Counted from the first letter of the stretch, positions 8,339 through 17,285 are shown. The stretch: DNA of 56,360 nt from DASXVX01 sp036504075 (GCA_036504075.1 DASXVX010000084.1:1-56360); one strand, 5' to 3'. Notes: generated by a model from the sequence alone, not told the origin. Numbers and translations: made by a program.

Positions 8339-9334
8339 ATGGCTCTATACTGGCGGCCGCTTGCGGCACTTATTTTCTCCGCCCTTGGCGCTCTGGCCAT
8401 GGGACCGGTCGTTCTGCCCTTGCTAAGGCGCCTCAAGGCCGGGCAGACCATTCGCGCGGAAATGCATGCCAGCCATCAGGCCAAGGCGGGCACGCCCACC
8501 ATGGGCGGCCTGATTTTTGTGCTGCCGGCTGCCGTCGCGACGCTCCTGTTTGCGCCCCGTGAGGACGGGGGGGTGGTCCGCCTGCTGATTGCGCTCTTTT
8601 TGATGCTCGGCCACGGGCTGGTGGGCTTCCTGGACGACTACCTCAAAGTGGTGCTGAAGCGGTCGCTCGGCCTCCGGGCCCGTGAGAAGCTGCTGGCTCA
8701 GGTCCTTTTGGCGGCCGTGCTGGCCTATGGGGCGGTGGACTTGCTGGGGCTTTCCACCGACGTGGTCATTCCCTACGTCAATTTTCCGCTTCACCTGGGG
8801 AAACTGCTCTATTATGTGCTGGTGCTGATCATCGTGTGGGGCACCGCCAACGCCGTCAACTTCACCGACGGGCTGGACGGCCTCCTGGGCGGGACCTCGA
8901 TTATCGTCTTTGCGTTTTACGCCGTTTTCGTGGCGCTGGTCAAGGGCTACACGGACATGGCGGTGTTGAGCCTGGCCATAGTGGGCGGCTGCTTCGGGTT
9001 CCTGCGCTATAACCTCCACCCGGCGCAGGTCTTCATGGGCGACATCGGCTCTTTCGCGTTGGGTGGGGCGCTGGCGGCCCTGGCCGTCCTGACGAAGACC
9101 GAAGGACTCCTGGTGATCGTCGGCGGACTCTTTGTCATCGAAACGGTCTCCGTCATTCTCCAGGTGGCGTCATTTCAGACGACCGGCCGCCGTATCTTTA
9201 AAATGGCTCCGCTGCACCACCACTTTGAGTTGTTGGGGTATTCGGAGTCCCAGGTGCTGAGGCTATTCTGGACGACCTCGCTCGTCCTGGCCGTGCTGGG
9301 CTACTTCGCCCTGCCGGGGCTGGTTACGCCTTAA
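8339..9334 (+). CDS. mraY: phospho-MurNAc-pentapeptide transferase MraY
   Basis: About 331-aa polytopic membrane enzyme that transfers phospho-MurNAc-pentapeptide to undecaprenyl phosphate, making lipid I. Around ten hydrophobic segments are present. Signature loops are MGGLIF, GFLDDYLKV, NFTDGLDGLLGG with its Asp pair, FMGDIGSFALGG and PLHHHFELLGYSE. The start is uncertain: ATG 8339 is used, with GGAAAGG about 12 bases upstream; TTG codons at 8315 and 8330 are in frame. The next Firmicute gene is usually murD, but spoVE/ftsW follows directly here. Confidence 0.95.
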   Translation: MALYWRPLAALIFSALGALAMGPVVLPLLRRLKAGQTIRAEMHASHQAKAGTPTMGGLIFVLPAAVATLLFAPREDGGVVRLLIALFLMLGHGLVGFLDDYLKVVLKRSLGLRAREKLLAQVLLAAVLAYGAVDLLGLSTDVVIPYVNFPLHLGKLLYYVLVLIIVWGTANAVNFTDGLDGLLGGTSIIVFAFYAVFVALVKGYTDMAVLSLAIVGGCFGFLRYNLHPAQVFMGDIGSFALGGALAALAVLTKTEGLLVIVGGLFVIETVSVILQVASFQTTGRRIFKMAPLHHHFELLGYSESQVLRLFWTTSLVLAVLGYFALPGLVTP

Positions 9335-9373
9335 GCTTCTGGTCATCCAGCTTATAGGGGGGCGGCTTCTCTT

Positions 9374-10474
9374 TTGCATCAGGTAAAGAGAGAACCGGAC
9401 TACACCCTCATTACAGTGGTCGCGCTTCTTCTTGGCATCGGGCTTGTCATGGTGTATACGTCGAGTACCGCAATGGCTGAGGCCGACTTTCACAATTCCT
9501 TTCACTTCCTGCAGCGGCAGGCGATTTGGGCGGTCCTGGGCCTGATTTCCATGTTTGCGTTCGCCCGGATACCGCCATGGACGTACCAGAAATACGCCCG
9601 GACGATTTTCATCGTCGTCGGCGTGCTGCTGGTGCTGGTGGTGATTCCGGGCATCGGCATCCACCGGCTGGGCGCCCGTCGCTGGCTGGGCGCCGGGCCG
9701 CTTCAGTTCCAGCCTTCCGAGTTCGCCAAGTTCGGCTTTATCATCTTTCTCGCCGACTACCTGAGCAAAAAGCCCCGGGAGGTCACGAGCTTCTGGCGGG
9801 GACTCTTGCCGCCGCTGCTGGCCCTGGGGCTGTTTTTCGGACTGATCATGCTGGAGCCGGACCTGGGCACTTCGCTGACCTTAGGTGGGACGTCCTTTCT
9901 CATGCTCTTTGCCGCCGGTGCGGACCTCGCGCATCTGGGCGGCCTGGTGGCCCTGGGGGCCGTGGGCGTCTTTGCCCTGGCCCGGATTGACGCCGAGCGG
10001 TGGAGCCGGATTGTCACCTACCGGAATCCCTGGGCCGACGCCAGCGACTCGGGGTACCAGATCATTCAGGCGTTGCTGGCCTTCGGCTCCGGCGGCTTCT
10101 TTGGCGTGGGACTCGGGCGCTCCCGGCAGAAGTTCTTCTACCTGCCGGAACGGCATACCGACATGATTTTCGCCGTGCTGGGCGAGGAGCTGGGGTTCAT
10201 TGGGGCCTGCTTCGTCCTGATGCTCTTCTTTGCGTTCGCCTGGCGGGGATACCGCATCGCCCTGGAGGCGCCGGACCGTTTTACATCGCTCCTGGCGGCG
10301 GGAGTGACCTCGCTGATCACCCTGCAGGCGGCCATGAACATCGCCGTGGTGACCGCTTCGATCCCGGCTACCGGCATTCCGCTGCCGTTTCTTAGCTACG
10401 GCGGCTCGTCACTGCTGATCACTCTGTCAGGGGTGGGCATTTTGTTGGGAGTCTCCCGCTATGCCCGTTCATGA
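9374..10474 (+). CDS. SpoVE/FtsW-family SEDS glycosyltransferase
   Basis: 366-aa SEDS-family membrane protein that polymerises lipid II together with a class B PBP, here probably the one at 3105. Hydrophobic segments run throughout. Family motifs include RRWLGAGPLQFQPSEFAK, DLGTSLTLGGT, YQIIQALLAFGSGGFFGVGLGRS and the C-terminal PATGIPLPFLSYGGSSL. TTG at 9374 is the best start, with an AGGGGGG stretch about 12 bases upstream. Position between mraY and murG matches spoVE of Bacillus, but sequence alone does not separate SpoVE from FtsW. Confidence 0.93.
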   Translation: MHQVKREPDYTLITVVALLLGIGLVMVYTSSTAMAEADFHNSFHFLQRQAIWAVLGLISMFAFARIPPWTYQKYARTIFIVVGVLLVLVVIPGIGIHRLGARRWLGAGPLQFQPSEFAKFGFIIFLADYLSKKPREVTSFWRGLLPPLLALGLFFGLIMLEPDLGTSLTLGGTSFLMLFAAGADLAHLGGLVALGAVGVFALARIDAERWSRIVTYRNPWADASDSGYQIIQALLAFGSGGFFGVGLGRSRQKFFYLPERHTDMIFAVLGEELGFIGACFVLMLFFAFAWRGYRIALEAPDRFTSLLAAGVTSLITLQAAMNIAVVTASIPATGIPLPFLSYGGSSLLITLSGVGILLGVSRYARS

Positions 10475-10491
10475 GGCTGGAGGAATGGACC

Positions 10492-11589
10492 ATGCGTTAT
10501 ATGCTGGCCGGTGGCGGCACCGGCGGCCACATCTACCCGGCTCTGACCATTGCCAAGGCGCTGCTCGAAGCGGACCAGCGGGCCGAACTGCTCTACGTGG
10601 GCACGGCCACCGGGCGGGAAGCGACGCTCGTTCCCCGGGCGTCCATTCCGTTTGTGACCATCTCCAGTGGCGGCGTGATCAACCTGTCGCTGGGCCAGAA
10701 AATCAAGGGCGGCCTCAAGGCGTTGCGGGGGCTGTTTGAGGCCCTGGGCCATATCCGGCGGTTTGCGCCCGACGTGGTCATCGGCACCGGCGGCTTTGTC
10801 AGCGGGCCGGTGCTGCTGGCGGCCAAACTCGCCGGTCGGCCCATCGCCATCCAGGAGCAGAACGCCTTCCCCGGCGTCACCAACCGGATCGCCTCCCGGT
10901 GGGCCCGGGTGGTCTTCGTGCCCTACGCGGAGGCCCGGCCGCACTTTCCGGCCGGGGTCAACCTATCCACCGTGGGCAACCCGGTCCGGCGGGAAGTGGT
11001 GGAAGCCACCCGGGATGACGGGCGCCGGGCGTTTGGCTACGGTCCCGGCGATCGCGTGCTGCTCGTCATGGGCGGGAGCGGCGGTGCCCGGGACTTTAAC
11101 CGCGCCGTGGTGGCCGCGGTAAAGCGGCTGTCGGGTGAAATCCGGCGTCTGAAAGTGCTGCACGTGGCGGGGGAACGCTACGAGAGTCAGGTCAGGCAGG
11201 CGTACGGCGAACTGGCCGGCGTCACGGTCGTGCCTTACCTGCATAACATGCCAGAGGCGTATGCTGCCGCCGACGCGGGCGTTTTCCGCGCGGGCGCGCT
11301 CACCCTGGCCGAACTGCAGGTCCGGGGCTTGCCGTCGGTGCTGGTGCCCAGCCCAAACGTTACCCATAACCACCAGGAGTGGAACGCCCGCACGCTGGAG
11401 CAGCGGGGAGCGGCGCTGGTCGTCCGGGAAGCGGAGCAGATGGAAGAGCCCCTGACGAAGGCACTGCGTTCCGTCCTGACCGACGCGGCTCGCTCCGGCG
11501 CCATGAAACAGGCGCTCCGGGACCTGGCCCAGCCGGTGGCGGCGCGTGCCATCGCAGAGGCAATTATTCAAATTGCGGAGCGGCGGTAG
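10492..11589 (+). CDS. murG: UDP-GlcNAc:lipid I N-acetylglucosaminyltransferase MurG
   Basis: 365-aa GT28 glycosyltransferase that converts lipid I to lipid II on the cytoplasmic membrane face. The first glycine loop GGGTGGHIYPAL is at the N-terminus, with EQNAFPGVTNR and the second loop MGGSGGAR further on. The donor-site region reads GALTLAELQVRGLPSVLVPSP...HNHQEWNA. ATG at 10492 has the SD GGAGGAATGGACC and matches family starts; an upstream in-frame ATG at 10471 overlaps the end of the SEDS gene. murC is not found after it. Confidence 0.96.
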   Translation: MRYMLAGGGTGGHIYPALTIAKALLEADQRAELLYVGTATGREATLVPRASIPFVTISSGGVINLSLGQKIKGGLKALRGLFEALGHIRRFAPDVVIGTGGFVSGPVLLAAKLAGRPIAIQEQNAFPGVTNRIASRWARVVFVPYAEARPHFPAGVNLSTVGNPVRREVVEATRDDGRRAFGYGPGDRVLLVMGGSGGARDFNRAVVAAVKRLSGEIRRLKVLHVAGERYESQVRQAYGELAGVTVVPYLHNMPEAYAAADAGVFRAGALTLAELQVRGLPSVLVPSPNVTHNHQEWNARTLEQRGAALVVREAEQMEEPLTKALRSVLTDAARSGAMKQALRDLAQPVAARAIAEAIIQIAERR

Positions 11590-11649
11590 GGGGCAACGGC
11601 CGGCAAAAGCGTGTCGCCGGGCGGCAGCACATGGGAAGGGGCCCTTACT

Positions 11650-12576
11650 ATGTCACCTTTGGCTTTAGCACTGCGTAGCATAATCTGCGATCCGGGCCGC
11701 ATTCGTGAGAACGAGCCGCTGTCGAAACACACCACGTTTCGGATCGGCGGCCCGGCAGAATTCCTGGTGGAAGTTAACGATCGCCGGGAACTCGCACAGG
11801 TGCTGGCGCTTGCGCGGGATCAGCACCTGCCGATTTACATTTTGGGCAACGGCAGCAATTTGCTTGTCTCCGACGACGGCGTCCGTGGGTTTGTGCTGGT
11901 GCTCGCCGGCGAGTTCGACAGTTACGCCGTGAGCGGCACCACGGTCCGGGCGGGCGGCGGATACAACCTGCCGAAGTTGGCCACACAGGTGGCAAAAGCG
12001 GGCTTGGGCGGCCTTGAGTTTGCCTGTGCAATCCCGGGGACGGTTGGCGCGGGCCTGATGATCAACGCGGGCGCCCACGGCGGTGACCTGTCGCAGGTCG
12101 TCACGGCTGCGACGGTGATTTACCCCGACGGGCGCGAAGCGACGCTTAGCCCCCAGGAAATTGGTTTTGGGTACCGAACGTCTCGCCTCGAAGGGACGTC
12201 AGCAATAGTAGCGGAGGTCATGATGGCACTTCATGCTGCCGAGTCTACCGCAATGCAGGGCCACATGAAGCACCATCTGGAACACCGCAGAGCCACGCAG
12301 CCGTTGAGCCTGCCCAACGCCGGCTCGATTTTCAAGAACCCCCCCGGCGAGTATGCCGGGCGGCTCATTGAGCAAGCCGGCCTGAAAGGGCTGACGGAGG
12401 GGGCGGCTCAGGTATCCGAAAAGCACGCCAACTTCATCGTGAACCTCGGGAACGCATCGGCGCGGGACGTGTTGGTCCTCATGGGCCACGTCCGCAAGAC
12501 TGTCCAGGACCGGTTTGGAGTGCGGCTTGAGCCGGAAGTCAAGGTTTGGGGAGATACCCCCCACTTTCTGTTCTGA
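11650..12576 (+). CDS. murB: UDP-N-acetylenolpyruvoylglucosamine reductase MurB
   Basis: 308-aa FAD-dependent reductase that makes UDP-MurNAc from enolpyruvyl-UDP-GlcNAc. FAD-binding residues show as GNGSNLLVSDDGVRGFV and GTVGAGLMINAGAHGG. The catalytic serine region reads NAGSIFKNPPG, and HANFIVNLG near the C-terminus carries the usual active-site neighbourhood. The lack of the extra loop of the E. coli enzyme makes it type II. ATG 11650 has the SD GGGAAGGGG; an in-frame GTG at 11611 is less likely. Confidence 0.96.
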   Translation: MSPLALALRSIICDPGRIRENEPLSKHTTFRIGGPAEFLVEVNDRRELAQVLALARDQHLPIYILGNGSNLLVSDDGVRGFVLVLAGEFDSYAVSGTTVRAGGGYNLPKLATQVAKAGLGGLEFACAIPGTVGAGLMINAGAHGGDLSQVVTAATVIYPDGREATLSPQEIGFGYRTSRLEGTSAIVAEVMMALHAAESTAMQGHMKHHLEHRRATQPLSLPNAGSIFKNPPGEYAGRLIEQAGLKGLTEGAAQVSEKHANFIVNLGNASARDVLVLMGHVRKTVQDRFGVRLEPEVKVWGDTPHFLF

Positions 12577-12637
12577 CCGGGGAATGAGCGCGATTCCCAC
12601 GGTCGGGGCTTCCCGGCCATGGGAGGGCTGTACTAAC

Positions 12638-13912
12638 GTGAGGACAACTGAGCGCTACGTGGTGTCCGGCGGAAACCGGCTCCAGGGGCGGGTAGCAGTC
12701 TGCGGCGCGAAAAACGCAGCCCTGCCGATCCTGGCGGCGGCGCTCCTGACGTCCGGGGAATCGGTGATTCACCATATCCCGATCATCCGGGACGTCACAG
12801 TGATGCTGGAGATTCTGAACCGTCTGGGTGTCAAGGTCGCGGAGGAACCCGGTACGGAATCCGGCCGCACCTTACGCATCTGCGCCGATCGCCTCACCAC
12901 GCCCGAGGTGGGCGCCGACTTCACCCGGGAGATGCGTTCGTCCATTTTCCTCATGGGGCCGATTCTGGCCCGGTTGGGGCGGATTCGGATCGCCCTGCCC
13001 GGCGGGTGCGCGATCGGGCCGCGCCCCATCGATTTTCACCTGCGCGGCCTGGAGCAGATGGGCGCCCGCATCGAGGAGCGCCACGGCTTCATTGAGGCTT
13101 CTGTGGACGAACGGCTGAAAGGCACGGAGATCTACCTGGATTTCCCCAGCGTGGGCGCCACGGAGAACCTGATGATGGCGGCGGTGCTGGCAGAAGGGAC
13201 CACGGTGATTCGCAACACGGCCCGGGAGCCGGAGATCGTCGACCTGCAGAACTTTCTGAACCGTATGGGCGGGAAGGTCCGCGGTGCCGGGCTCGACGTG
13301 ATTCGGGTCCAGGGGGTGAAAGCGCTGGGTCCGGTGGAACACACCGTGATTCCCGACCGGATCGAGGCGGCCACGTTCCTGACCGCCGCAGCGATTACCG
13401 CCGGTCAGGTGACCGTGGAGAACGTGATTCCCGAGCACGTGGATGCGGTGCTCGCCAAGCTCCGGGAGATGGGCTGCACCACCCGCGTCGGCGACGACTG
13501 GGTGACGCTTTCCCGCACGGGCAAGCTGCGGGCGGCCGATCTCAAAACGCTGCCCTACCCGGGCTTCCCTACGGATATGCAGCCGCAGTTGATGGCGCTC
13601 ATGTCCCTGGCGGAGGGGACCAGCATCATCTCCGAAACGATCTTCGAAAGCCGGTTTCGGGTGGCGGATGAGTTGCGGCGGCTGGGCGCCAACATCAAGA
13701 CCGACGGCCGGACGGCGGTGGTCCAAGGGGTGCCGCGACTCTTCGGTGCCACGGTGGACTGCCCGGCGCTCCGGGAAGGCGTATCCCTGGTGCTCGCGGG
13801 CCTCGCCGGCGAAGGGACCACCACACTGGAGCACATCGGGCACATCGACCGGGGCTACCAGAGCCTGGACACGAAGCTGCGGGGGCTGGGGGCGCAAATC
13901 ACACGGGGATAA
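12638..13912 (+). CDS. murA: UDP-N-acetylglucosamine 1-carboxyvinyltransferase MurA
   Basis: 424-aa EPSP-synthase-fold enzyme for the first committed step of peptidoglycan synthesis, transferring enolpyruvate from PEP to UDP-GlcNAc. The N-terminal GAKNAALPILAA holds the conserved Lys and Asn. The catalytic loop LPGGCAIGPRPIDFHL keeps Cys124, the fosfomycin target. GTG 12638 is preceded by GGAGGG. It closes the mur run (strong terminator follows); in many Firmicutes murA-murB are together, as here. Confidence 0.97.
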   Translation: MRTTERYVVSGGNRLQGRVAVCGAKNAALPILAAALLTSGESVIHHIPIIRDVTVMLEILNRLGVKVAEEPGTESGRTLRICADRLTTPEVGADFTREMRSSIFLMGPILARLGRIRIALPGGCAIGPRPIDFHLRGLEQMGARIEERHGFIEASVDERLKGTEIYLDFPSVGATENLMMAAVLAEGTTVIRNTAREPEIVDLQNFLNRMGGKVRGAGLDVIRVQGVKALGPVEHTVIPDRIEAATFLTAAAITAGQVTVENVIPEHVDAVLAKLREMGCTTRVGDDWVTLSRTGKLRAADLKTLPYPGFPTDMQPQLMALMSLAEGTSIISETIFESRFRVADELRRLGANIKTDGRTAVVQGVPRLFGATVDCPALREGVSLVLAGLAGEGTTTLEHIGHIDRGYQSLDTKLRGLGAQITRG

Positions 13913-13916
13913 ATGA

Positions 13917-13956
13917 AAGCCGGGGCTCTCCTATGCTGGAGGGCCCCGGCTTTTTT
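13917..13956 (+). terminator. strong terminator after murA
   Basis: AAGCCGGGGC (13917-13926) pairs with GCCCCGGCTT (13943-13952); inner CTCTCC/GGAGGG pairs extend the stem, followed by TTTTTT. Confidence 0.95.
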
Positions 13957-14111
13957 GGGGGGCGAAAACCTCTTTTTTGCATCGCCCCGTCTCGCAATGG
14001 TGATGCTGCGGAGGAGGGCGCCAGAAATCCGGCCCGGGGCCAGCGAGCAGGAAATATTGCCGGGGGCACGAAGATTACTTGAGCAAAAATACAGAATGGG
14101 GAGATGACGCT

Positions 14112-15002
14112 GTGCCGCGCGTATGCTTCATAGTTAATCCCAGTGCCGGACACGGCCGGGCGCTCAAGACGTGGAAGCAGATCGAACCCCTGGCGGGGTC
14201 CTTGGGCGAGTATGGCGTCAAGTTCACCGAGCGCCCGCACCACGGCGAGGAGTTGGCGCGGCAGGCTGCAGCCGAAGGCTACGACCGGGTGGTCGCCCTG
14301 GGGGGCGACGGCACTTTGAACGAAGTGGGCAACGGCCTTATGGGCACCGGTGCGGCCCTGGCGGTGGTGCCGACCGGCACGGGAAACGACTGGGTCCGGT
14401 CGGTCGACATTCCCAGGGACCCGGCGGTTGCCTGTCGCATCGCCTTTGGCGGTCGTCTGGTCAAGAGCGATGTCGGCATGGCGGTCGGGCACCGTCACTT
14501 CTTTAACATTGCCGGCATCGGGTTCGATGCCGAGGTCTCCCGGCGGGTCAACGATTACGGCCCGGTCCTGAAGGCGGTGGGCGGCACCCTGCCGTCGTTG
14601 ATCGGCATTGCGGGCACGCTCTTCAACTTCATGGGCGCCCGGGTAACGGTAAGGCGGGATGATCAGACGCAGACGATCCCCCGGATGCTCCTGATGGCGG
14701 TTGGCATTGGCCGGTATTACGGCGGCGGCATGAAAATTCTGCCCAACGCCGTCATCGACGACGGGCTGTTCGACATTTGCTGGGGCGAGAACCTTGGGCG
14801 CATGGAACTGATCCGGCTGGTGGGAAAGATCTACGACGGCGGGCATGTGGGTCATCCTAAAGTCAAGCTCGACCGCTGCCGGCGCATTGTGGCGACCTCG
14901 GACGCACCCGTCGCTTTCGAACTGGACGGGGATGTGGCCGGAAACCTACCCGTGACCCTCGAACTTTTGCCATCCGCCCTGGATCTGGTTCTGCCAGAGT
15001 AA
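14112..15002 (+). CDS. diacylglycerol kinase-family lipid kinase (DgkB/YegS-like)
   Basis: 296-aa DAGK catalytic-domain protein. The nucleotide loop is visible as NPSAGHGRA near residue 9, GGDGTLNEVGNGL near residues 62-74 and PTGTGNDWVRS. These motifs define soluble lipid kinases such as DgkB, which recycle diacylglycerol left from lipoteichoic acid synthesis. GTG at 14112 has GGGGAGATGAC upstream; a TTG at 14079 is in frame but lacks an SD. It sits alone between two terminators, inserted in the division cluster where Bacillus has no such gene. Substrate is inferred from family only. Confidence 0.88.
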   Translation: MPRVCFIVNPSAGHGRALKTWKQIEPLAGSLGEYGVKFTERPHHGEELARQAAAEGYDRVVALGGDGTLNEVGNGLMGTGAALAVVPTGTGNDWVRSVDIPRDPAVACRIAFGGRLVKSDVGMAVGHRHFFNIAGIGFDAEVSRRVNDYGPVLKAVGGTLPSLIGIAGTLFNFMGARVTVRRDDQTQTIPRMLLMAVGIGRYYGGGMKILPNAVIDDGLFDICWGENLGRMELIRLVGKIYDGGHVGHPKVKLDRCRRIVATSDAPVAFELDGDVAGNLPVTLELLPSALDLVLPE

Positions 15003-15017
15003 TCCACCGCTGAAAGT

Positions 15018-15062
15018 GCCGTCACGGCCCGGTTTTACCCCGGCTGTGACGGCTTGTCATTT
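15018..15062 (+). terminator. probable terminator after the lipid kinase gene
   Basis: GCCGTCAC (15018-15025) pairs with GTGACGGC (15046-15053), with further GGCC/GGCT pairing inside. The following TTGTCATTT is only moderately T-rich. Confidence 0.7.
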
Positions 15063-15102
15063 AAGGGCAAAATCTGTCGACGGTTTTTCGGCCGGAGCAT
15101 GC

Positions 15103-15130
15103 TTGTTTGGCCCTCCGGGTGGAGTATAAT
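15103..15130 (+). promoter_or_regulatory. sigma-A-type promoter before divIB
   Basis: TTGTTT (15103-15108), a 16-bp spacer, then a perfect TATAAT (15125-15130), 54 bp before the divIB ATG. The -35 box is weak. Confidence 0.65.
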
Positions 15131-15183
15131 CTAGCGTAGACTGGGCGCAGATTCCGCACAGACGCCGCTGGAGGCCATGTTAA

Positions 15184-15954
15184 ATGACCGATCAACCCCT
15201 CGGCGGGGAGAGAAGGCGCGCCGCGCCGCGCAAGCGGACCGGCGGCTGGTTCGTGCTGACGGCTCTGGTCTTCATCTGTCTTTGTGCGCTCTACTTTTCC
15301 CCGCTCTTTCGCCTGGCGGCCGTCGATATTACCGGCCGCTCCCGCTTAAGCCGGGAGCGGGTCATGGAGATCGCCGGGCTGAAGCCAGGCCTTTCCCGGT
15401 TCGAGCGCCCGGCCGCCGATATTGCCGCCCGCTTGAACCAGGAGCCCTGGGTAAAAACCGCGGCGGCCGTCTGGCAGGGCAACCAGGTGCAGGTCAGTCT
15501 GACGGAGCGCGAGCCGGTGGGCCTTATCCGGTATTACGACCTGTATTACCTCGCGCTGGACGAGACCGGCGCGATTTTGCAGGAAACGACGCTGGACGTC
15601 GAAAAAGGGCTGCCCGTGGTTTCCGGCGTTTTCGTCACCAAGGGACTGCGGGGGCGGCAACTACCCCATCCCGGGCTGCTGGACGGGCTGACCGTGCTCT
15701 CCCGGATGGCGCCGGCGCTTCGGGCTCAGGTTTCCGAGGTTCACGTCGACCCGGACCGGTCGCTGACCCTGTACATGACCGGTGGACCGACGGTGCTCTG
15801 GGGTCCGGTTCCGGACGGCAAGGAGCGCGAAGCCCTGACGAAGCAGAAGCTGGAAATGTTCGGCGGCGTCTGGCTGGCCGTAAAAAAGCGCGCCACCACC
15901 TGCCGCATTGACATGCGGGTAGATGGGCTGGGGATTCCGTCGGGGTGCCAGTAA
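15184..15954 (+). CDS. divIB: cell division protein FtsQ/DivIB
   Basis: 256-aa bitopic divisome protein. Layout: basic cytoplasmic tail (1-20), one membrane helix (about 21-43), POTRA domain beginning FRLAAVDITGRSRLSRERVMEIAGL (broken here only by description), then the FtsQ/beta domain with W..T and LTEREPVGLI. Family role: scaffold linking FtsL/FtsB-type proteins to the septal synthase. ATG follows GGAGG at about 10 bases and a perfect -10 box lies upstream. Position before DUF881, sbp, ftsA and ftsZ matches Bacillus divIB. Confidence 0.9.
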   Translation: MTDQPLGGERRRAAPRKRTGGWFVLTALVFICLCALYFSPLFRLAAVDITGRSRLSRERVMEIAGLKPGLSRFERPAADIAARLNQEPWVKTAAAVWQGNQVQVSLTEREPVGLIRYYDLYYLALDETGAILQETTLDVEKGLPVVSGVFVTKGLRGRQLPHPGLLDGLTVLSRMAPALRAQVSEVHVDPDRSLTLYMTGGPTVLWGPVPDGKEREALTKQKLEMFGGVWLAVKKRATTCRIDMRVDGLGIPSGCQ

Positions 15955-15973
15955 GAGGGAGGTGGGTTTCCAC

Positions 15974-16687
15974 ATGCGACTACGCCATGTACCGTGGGCC
16001 ATTGCACTGGTCTGCGTCGTACTCGGCTTCATGCTTTCCATGCAGTTCAAAGTCCAGAAGCAGGTAGCATTAAAGGACCTGACCACCTACCAGCGGGCTC
16101 AGGATTTGGCCCAGCAGCTGGAGAAGGCCGAAACCGAGCGGGACGCCCTTATGGCGGAGACGGATCAACTCCGGGCGACGCTCCGTAGCCAGGCCGGCAC
16201 CAGCGATATCGCCCAGCAACTGGAGCTGGCCCAGCTGCATGCCGGACTGATTCCGTTGGTCGGACCGGGCGTCGTGGTTACGCTCGACGACTCCACCCGG
16301 CCGGTGACCGCCGGCGAGAACCCCATGAGCTATATCATTCACGATGAGGATGTGCTCCGGGCGGTGAACGAACTGGCGGCCAGTGGGGCCGAGGCGCTTT
16401 CCATCAACGGGCAGCGTATCATCGGCCGCTCGGAGATCCGCTGCACCGGGCCGACCATTACCATTAATGGCGTCCGGACCGCCCCGCCCATCGTGATTAC
16501 GGCCGTCGGCAATCCGGATGTGCTCGAGTCCGCCATCAACATGCGGGGCGGCATTGCCGAGGAACTGAAGACCTGGGGTATCCAGGTCGGTGTGAAGCAT
16601 GAATCGTCGGTGACCGTGCCGGCGTACAAGGGCAGTCTGAAGCTTCAGTTCGGGCAGCCCGCCAAGCAGGAGGTGACCAAACCGTAA
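15974..16687 (+). CDS. DUF881-family protein (YlxW/YlxX-like)
   Basis: 237-aa membrane-anchored protein of the DUF881 family, found beside divIB and sbp in many Firmicutes. An N-terminal helix (about 6-24) is followed by a predicted coiled coil (about 30-75, many Gln/Glu/Leu). The globular domain contains LIPLVGPGVVVTLDDS, ENPMSYIIHDEDVLRAVNEL (noted here as two blocks) and SINGQRI. ATG 15974 has GGGAGGTGGG upstream. Its stop shares one base with the sbp start. Function is unknown beyond the division-cluster link. Confidence 0.88.
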   Translation: MRLRHVPWAIALVCVVLGFMLSMQFKVQKQVALKDLTTYQRAQDLAQQLEKAETERDALMAETDQLRATLRSQAGTSDIAQQLELAQLHAGLIPLVGPGVVVTLDDSTRPVTAGENPMSYIIHDEDVLRAVNELAASGAEALSINGQRIIGRSEIRCTGPTITINGVRTAPPIVITAVGNPDVLESAINMRGGIAEELKTWGIQVGVKHESSVTVPAYKGSLKLQFGQPAKQEVTKP

Positions 16688-17082
16688 TGTGGATCATTCT
16701 GGCCGGTTTTGTGGCAGGCATAGTGGCAGGTGTGCTCTCGCCGTTCACGTTCCCGGTGACGTATGCCCGGTATCTTTCCATCGCGGTGCTTGCGGCGCTG
16801 GATACCGCTCTGGGCGGCCTGCGGGCCAGCCTGGAGGGCACTTATGACAACGGCATTTTCATTACCGGCTTCTTTACCAACGCGTTTCTGGCTTCGGGCC
16901 TCGTTTACCTGGGCGACCGCATCGGCGTGGAAAACCTCTACCTGGCCGGCGTCGCCGCCATGGGCATTCGCATGTTCAATAACCTGGGTTTCATCCGCCG
17001 GGCGCTCTTTACCCGCTGGGGGCTGCTAAAGCAGCAGCACAACACCCCGCTGGGGCGACCGGACTCCACCATGAAAGCGTAA
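16687..17082 (+). CDS. sbp: small basic protein Sbp (DUF1290)
   Basis: 131-aa membrane protein with three or four hydrophobic segments. DUF1290 hallmarks include PVTYARYLSIAVLAALDTALGG and the TGFFTNAFLASGLVYLGDRIG stretch (quoted approximately as two blocks). ATG overlaps the last base of the DUF881 stop, indicating coupling. In Bacillus this gene lies between ylxX and ftsA; the same order holds here. Role unknown. Confidence 0.9.
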   Translation: MWIILAGFVAGIVAGVLSPFTFPVTYARYLSIAVLAALDTALGGLRASLEGTYDNGIFITGFFTNAFLASGLVYLGDRIGVENLYLAGVAAMGIRMFNNLGFIRRALFTRWGLLKQQHNTPLGRPDSTMKA

Positions 17083-17091
17083 TACCCGTGC

Positions 17092-17132
17092 GGACCTGTC
17101 TCCTCCCACGGGCAGATAGGTCCCGTTTATTT
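17092..17132 (+). terminator. probable terminator after sbp
   Basis: GGACCTGTCT (17092-17101) pairs with AGATAGGTCC (17114-17123), ten bp with one G-T pair, followed by CGTTTATTT. Confidence 0.65.
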
Positions 17133-17135
17133 CGT

Positions 17136-17234
17136 AGGCCACTATATATCCGCCGATAACGGGCGAAGCCCTTATCGGCCGTGGTCGCCGGCAGACATTT
17201 CCGGAGGAAATGGCGGGAGGCCACTATATATCCG
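17136..17234 (+). repeat. two 17-bp direct repeats flanking a hairpin, upstream of ftsA
   Basis: AGGCCACTATATATCCG occurs exactly at 17136-17152 and again at 17218-17234, 82 bp apart. Directly after the first copy lies a hairpin: GCCGATAA-C-GGGC (17152-17164) with GCCC-TTATCGGC (17168-17179). There is no T-run, so it is not a normal terminator. The TATATA core is unusual in this GC-rich context and could be a protein site or a -10 region. Confidence 0.7.
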
Positions 17235-17285
17235 GTCTGACCCGCAGAAAAGTCCCAATATCTATGGGTCACCCGAATTTAGGGA

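Noticed and set aside
13953..14107. 64-codon frame overlapping the murA terminator
   Set aside because: It begins inside the terminator hairpin and runs into the lipid kinase start; clearly spurious.
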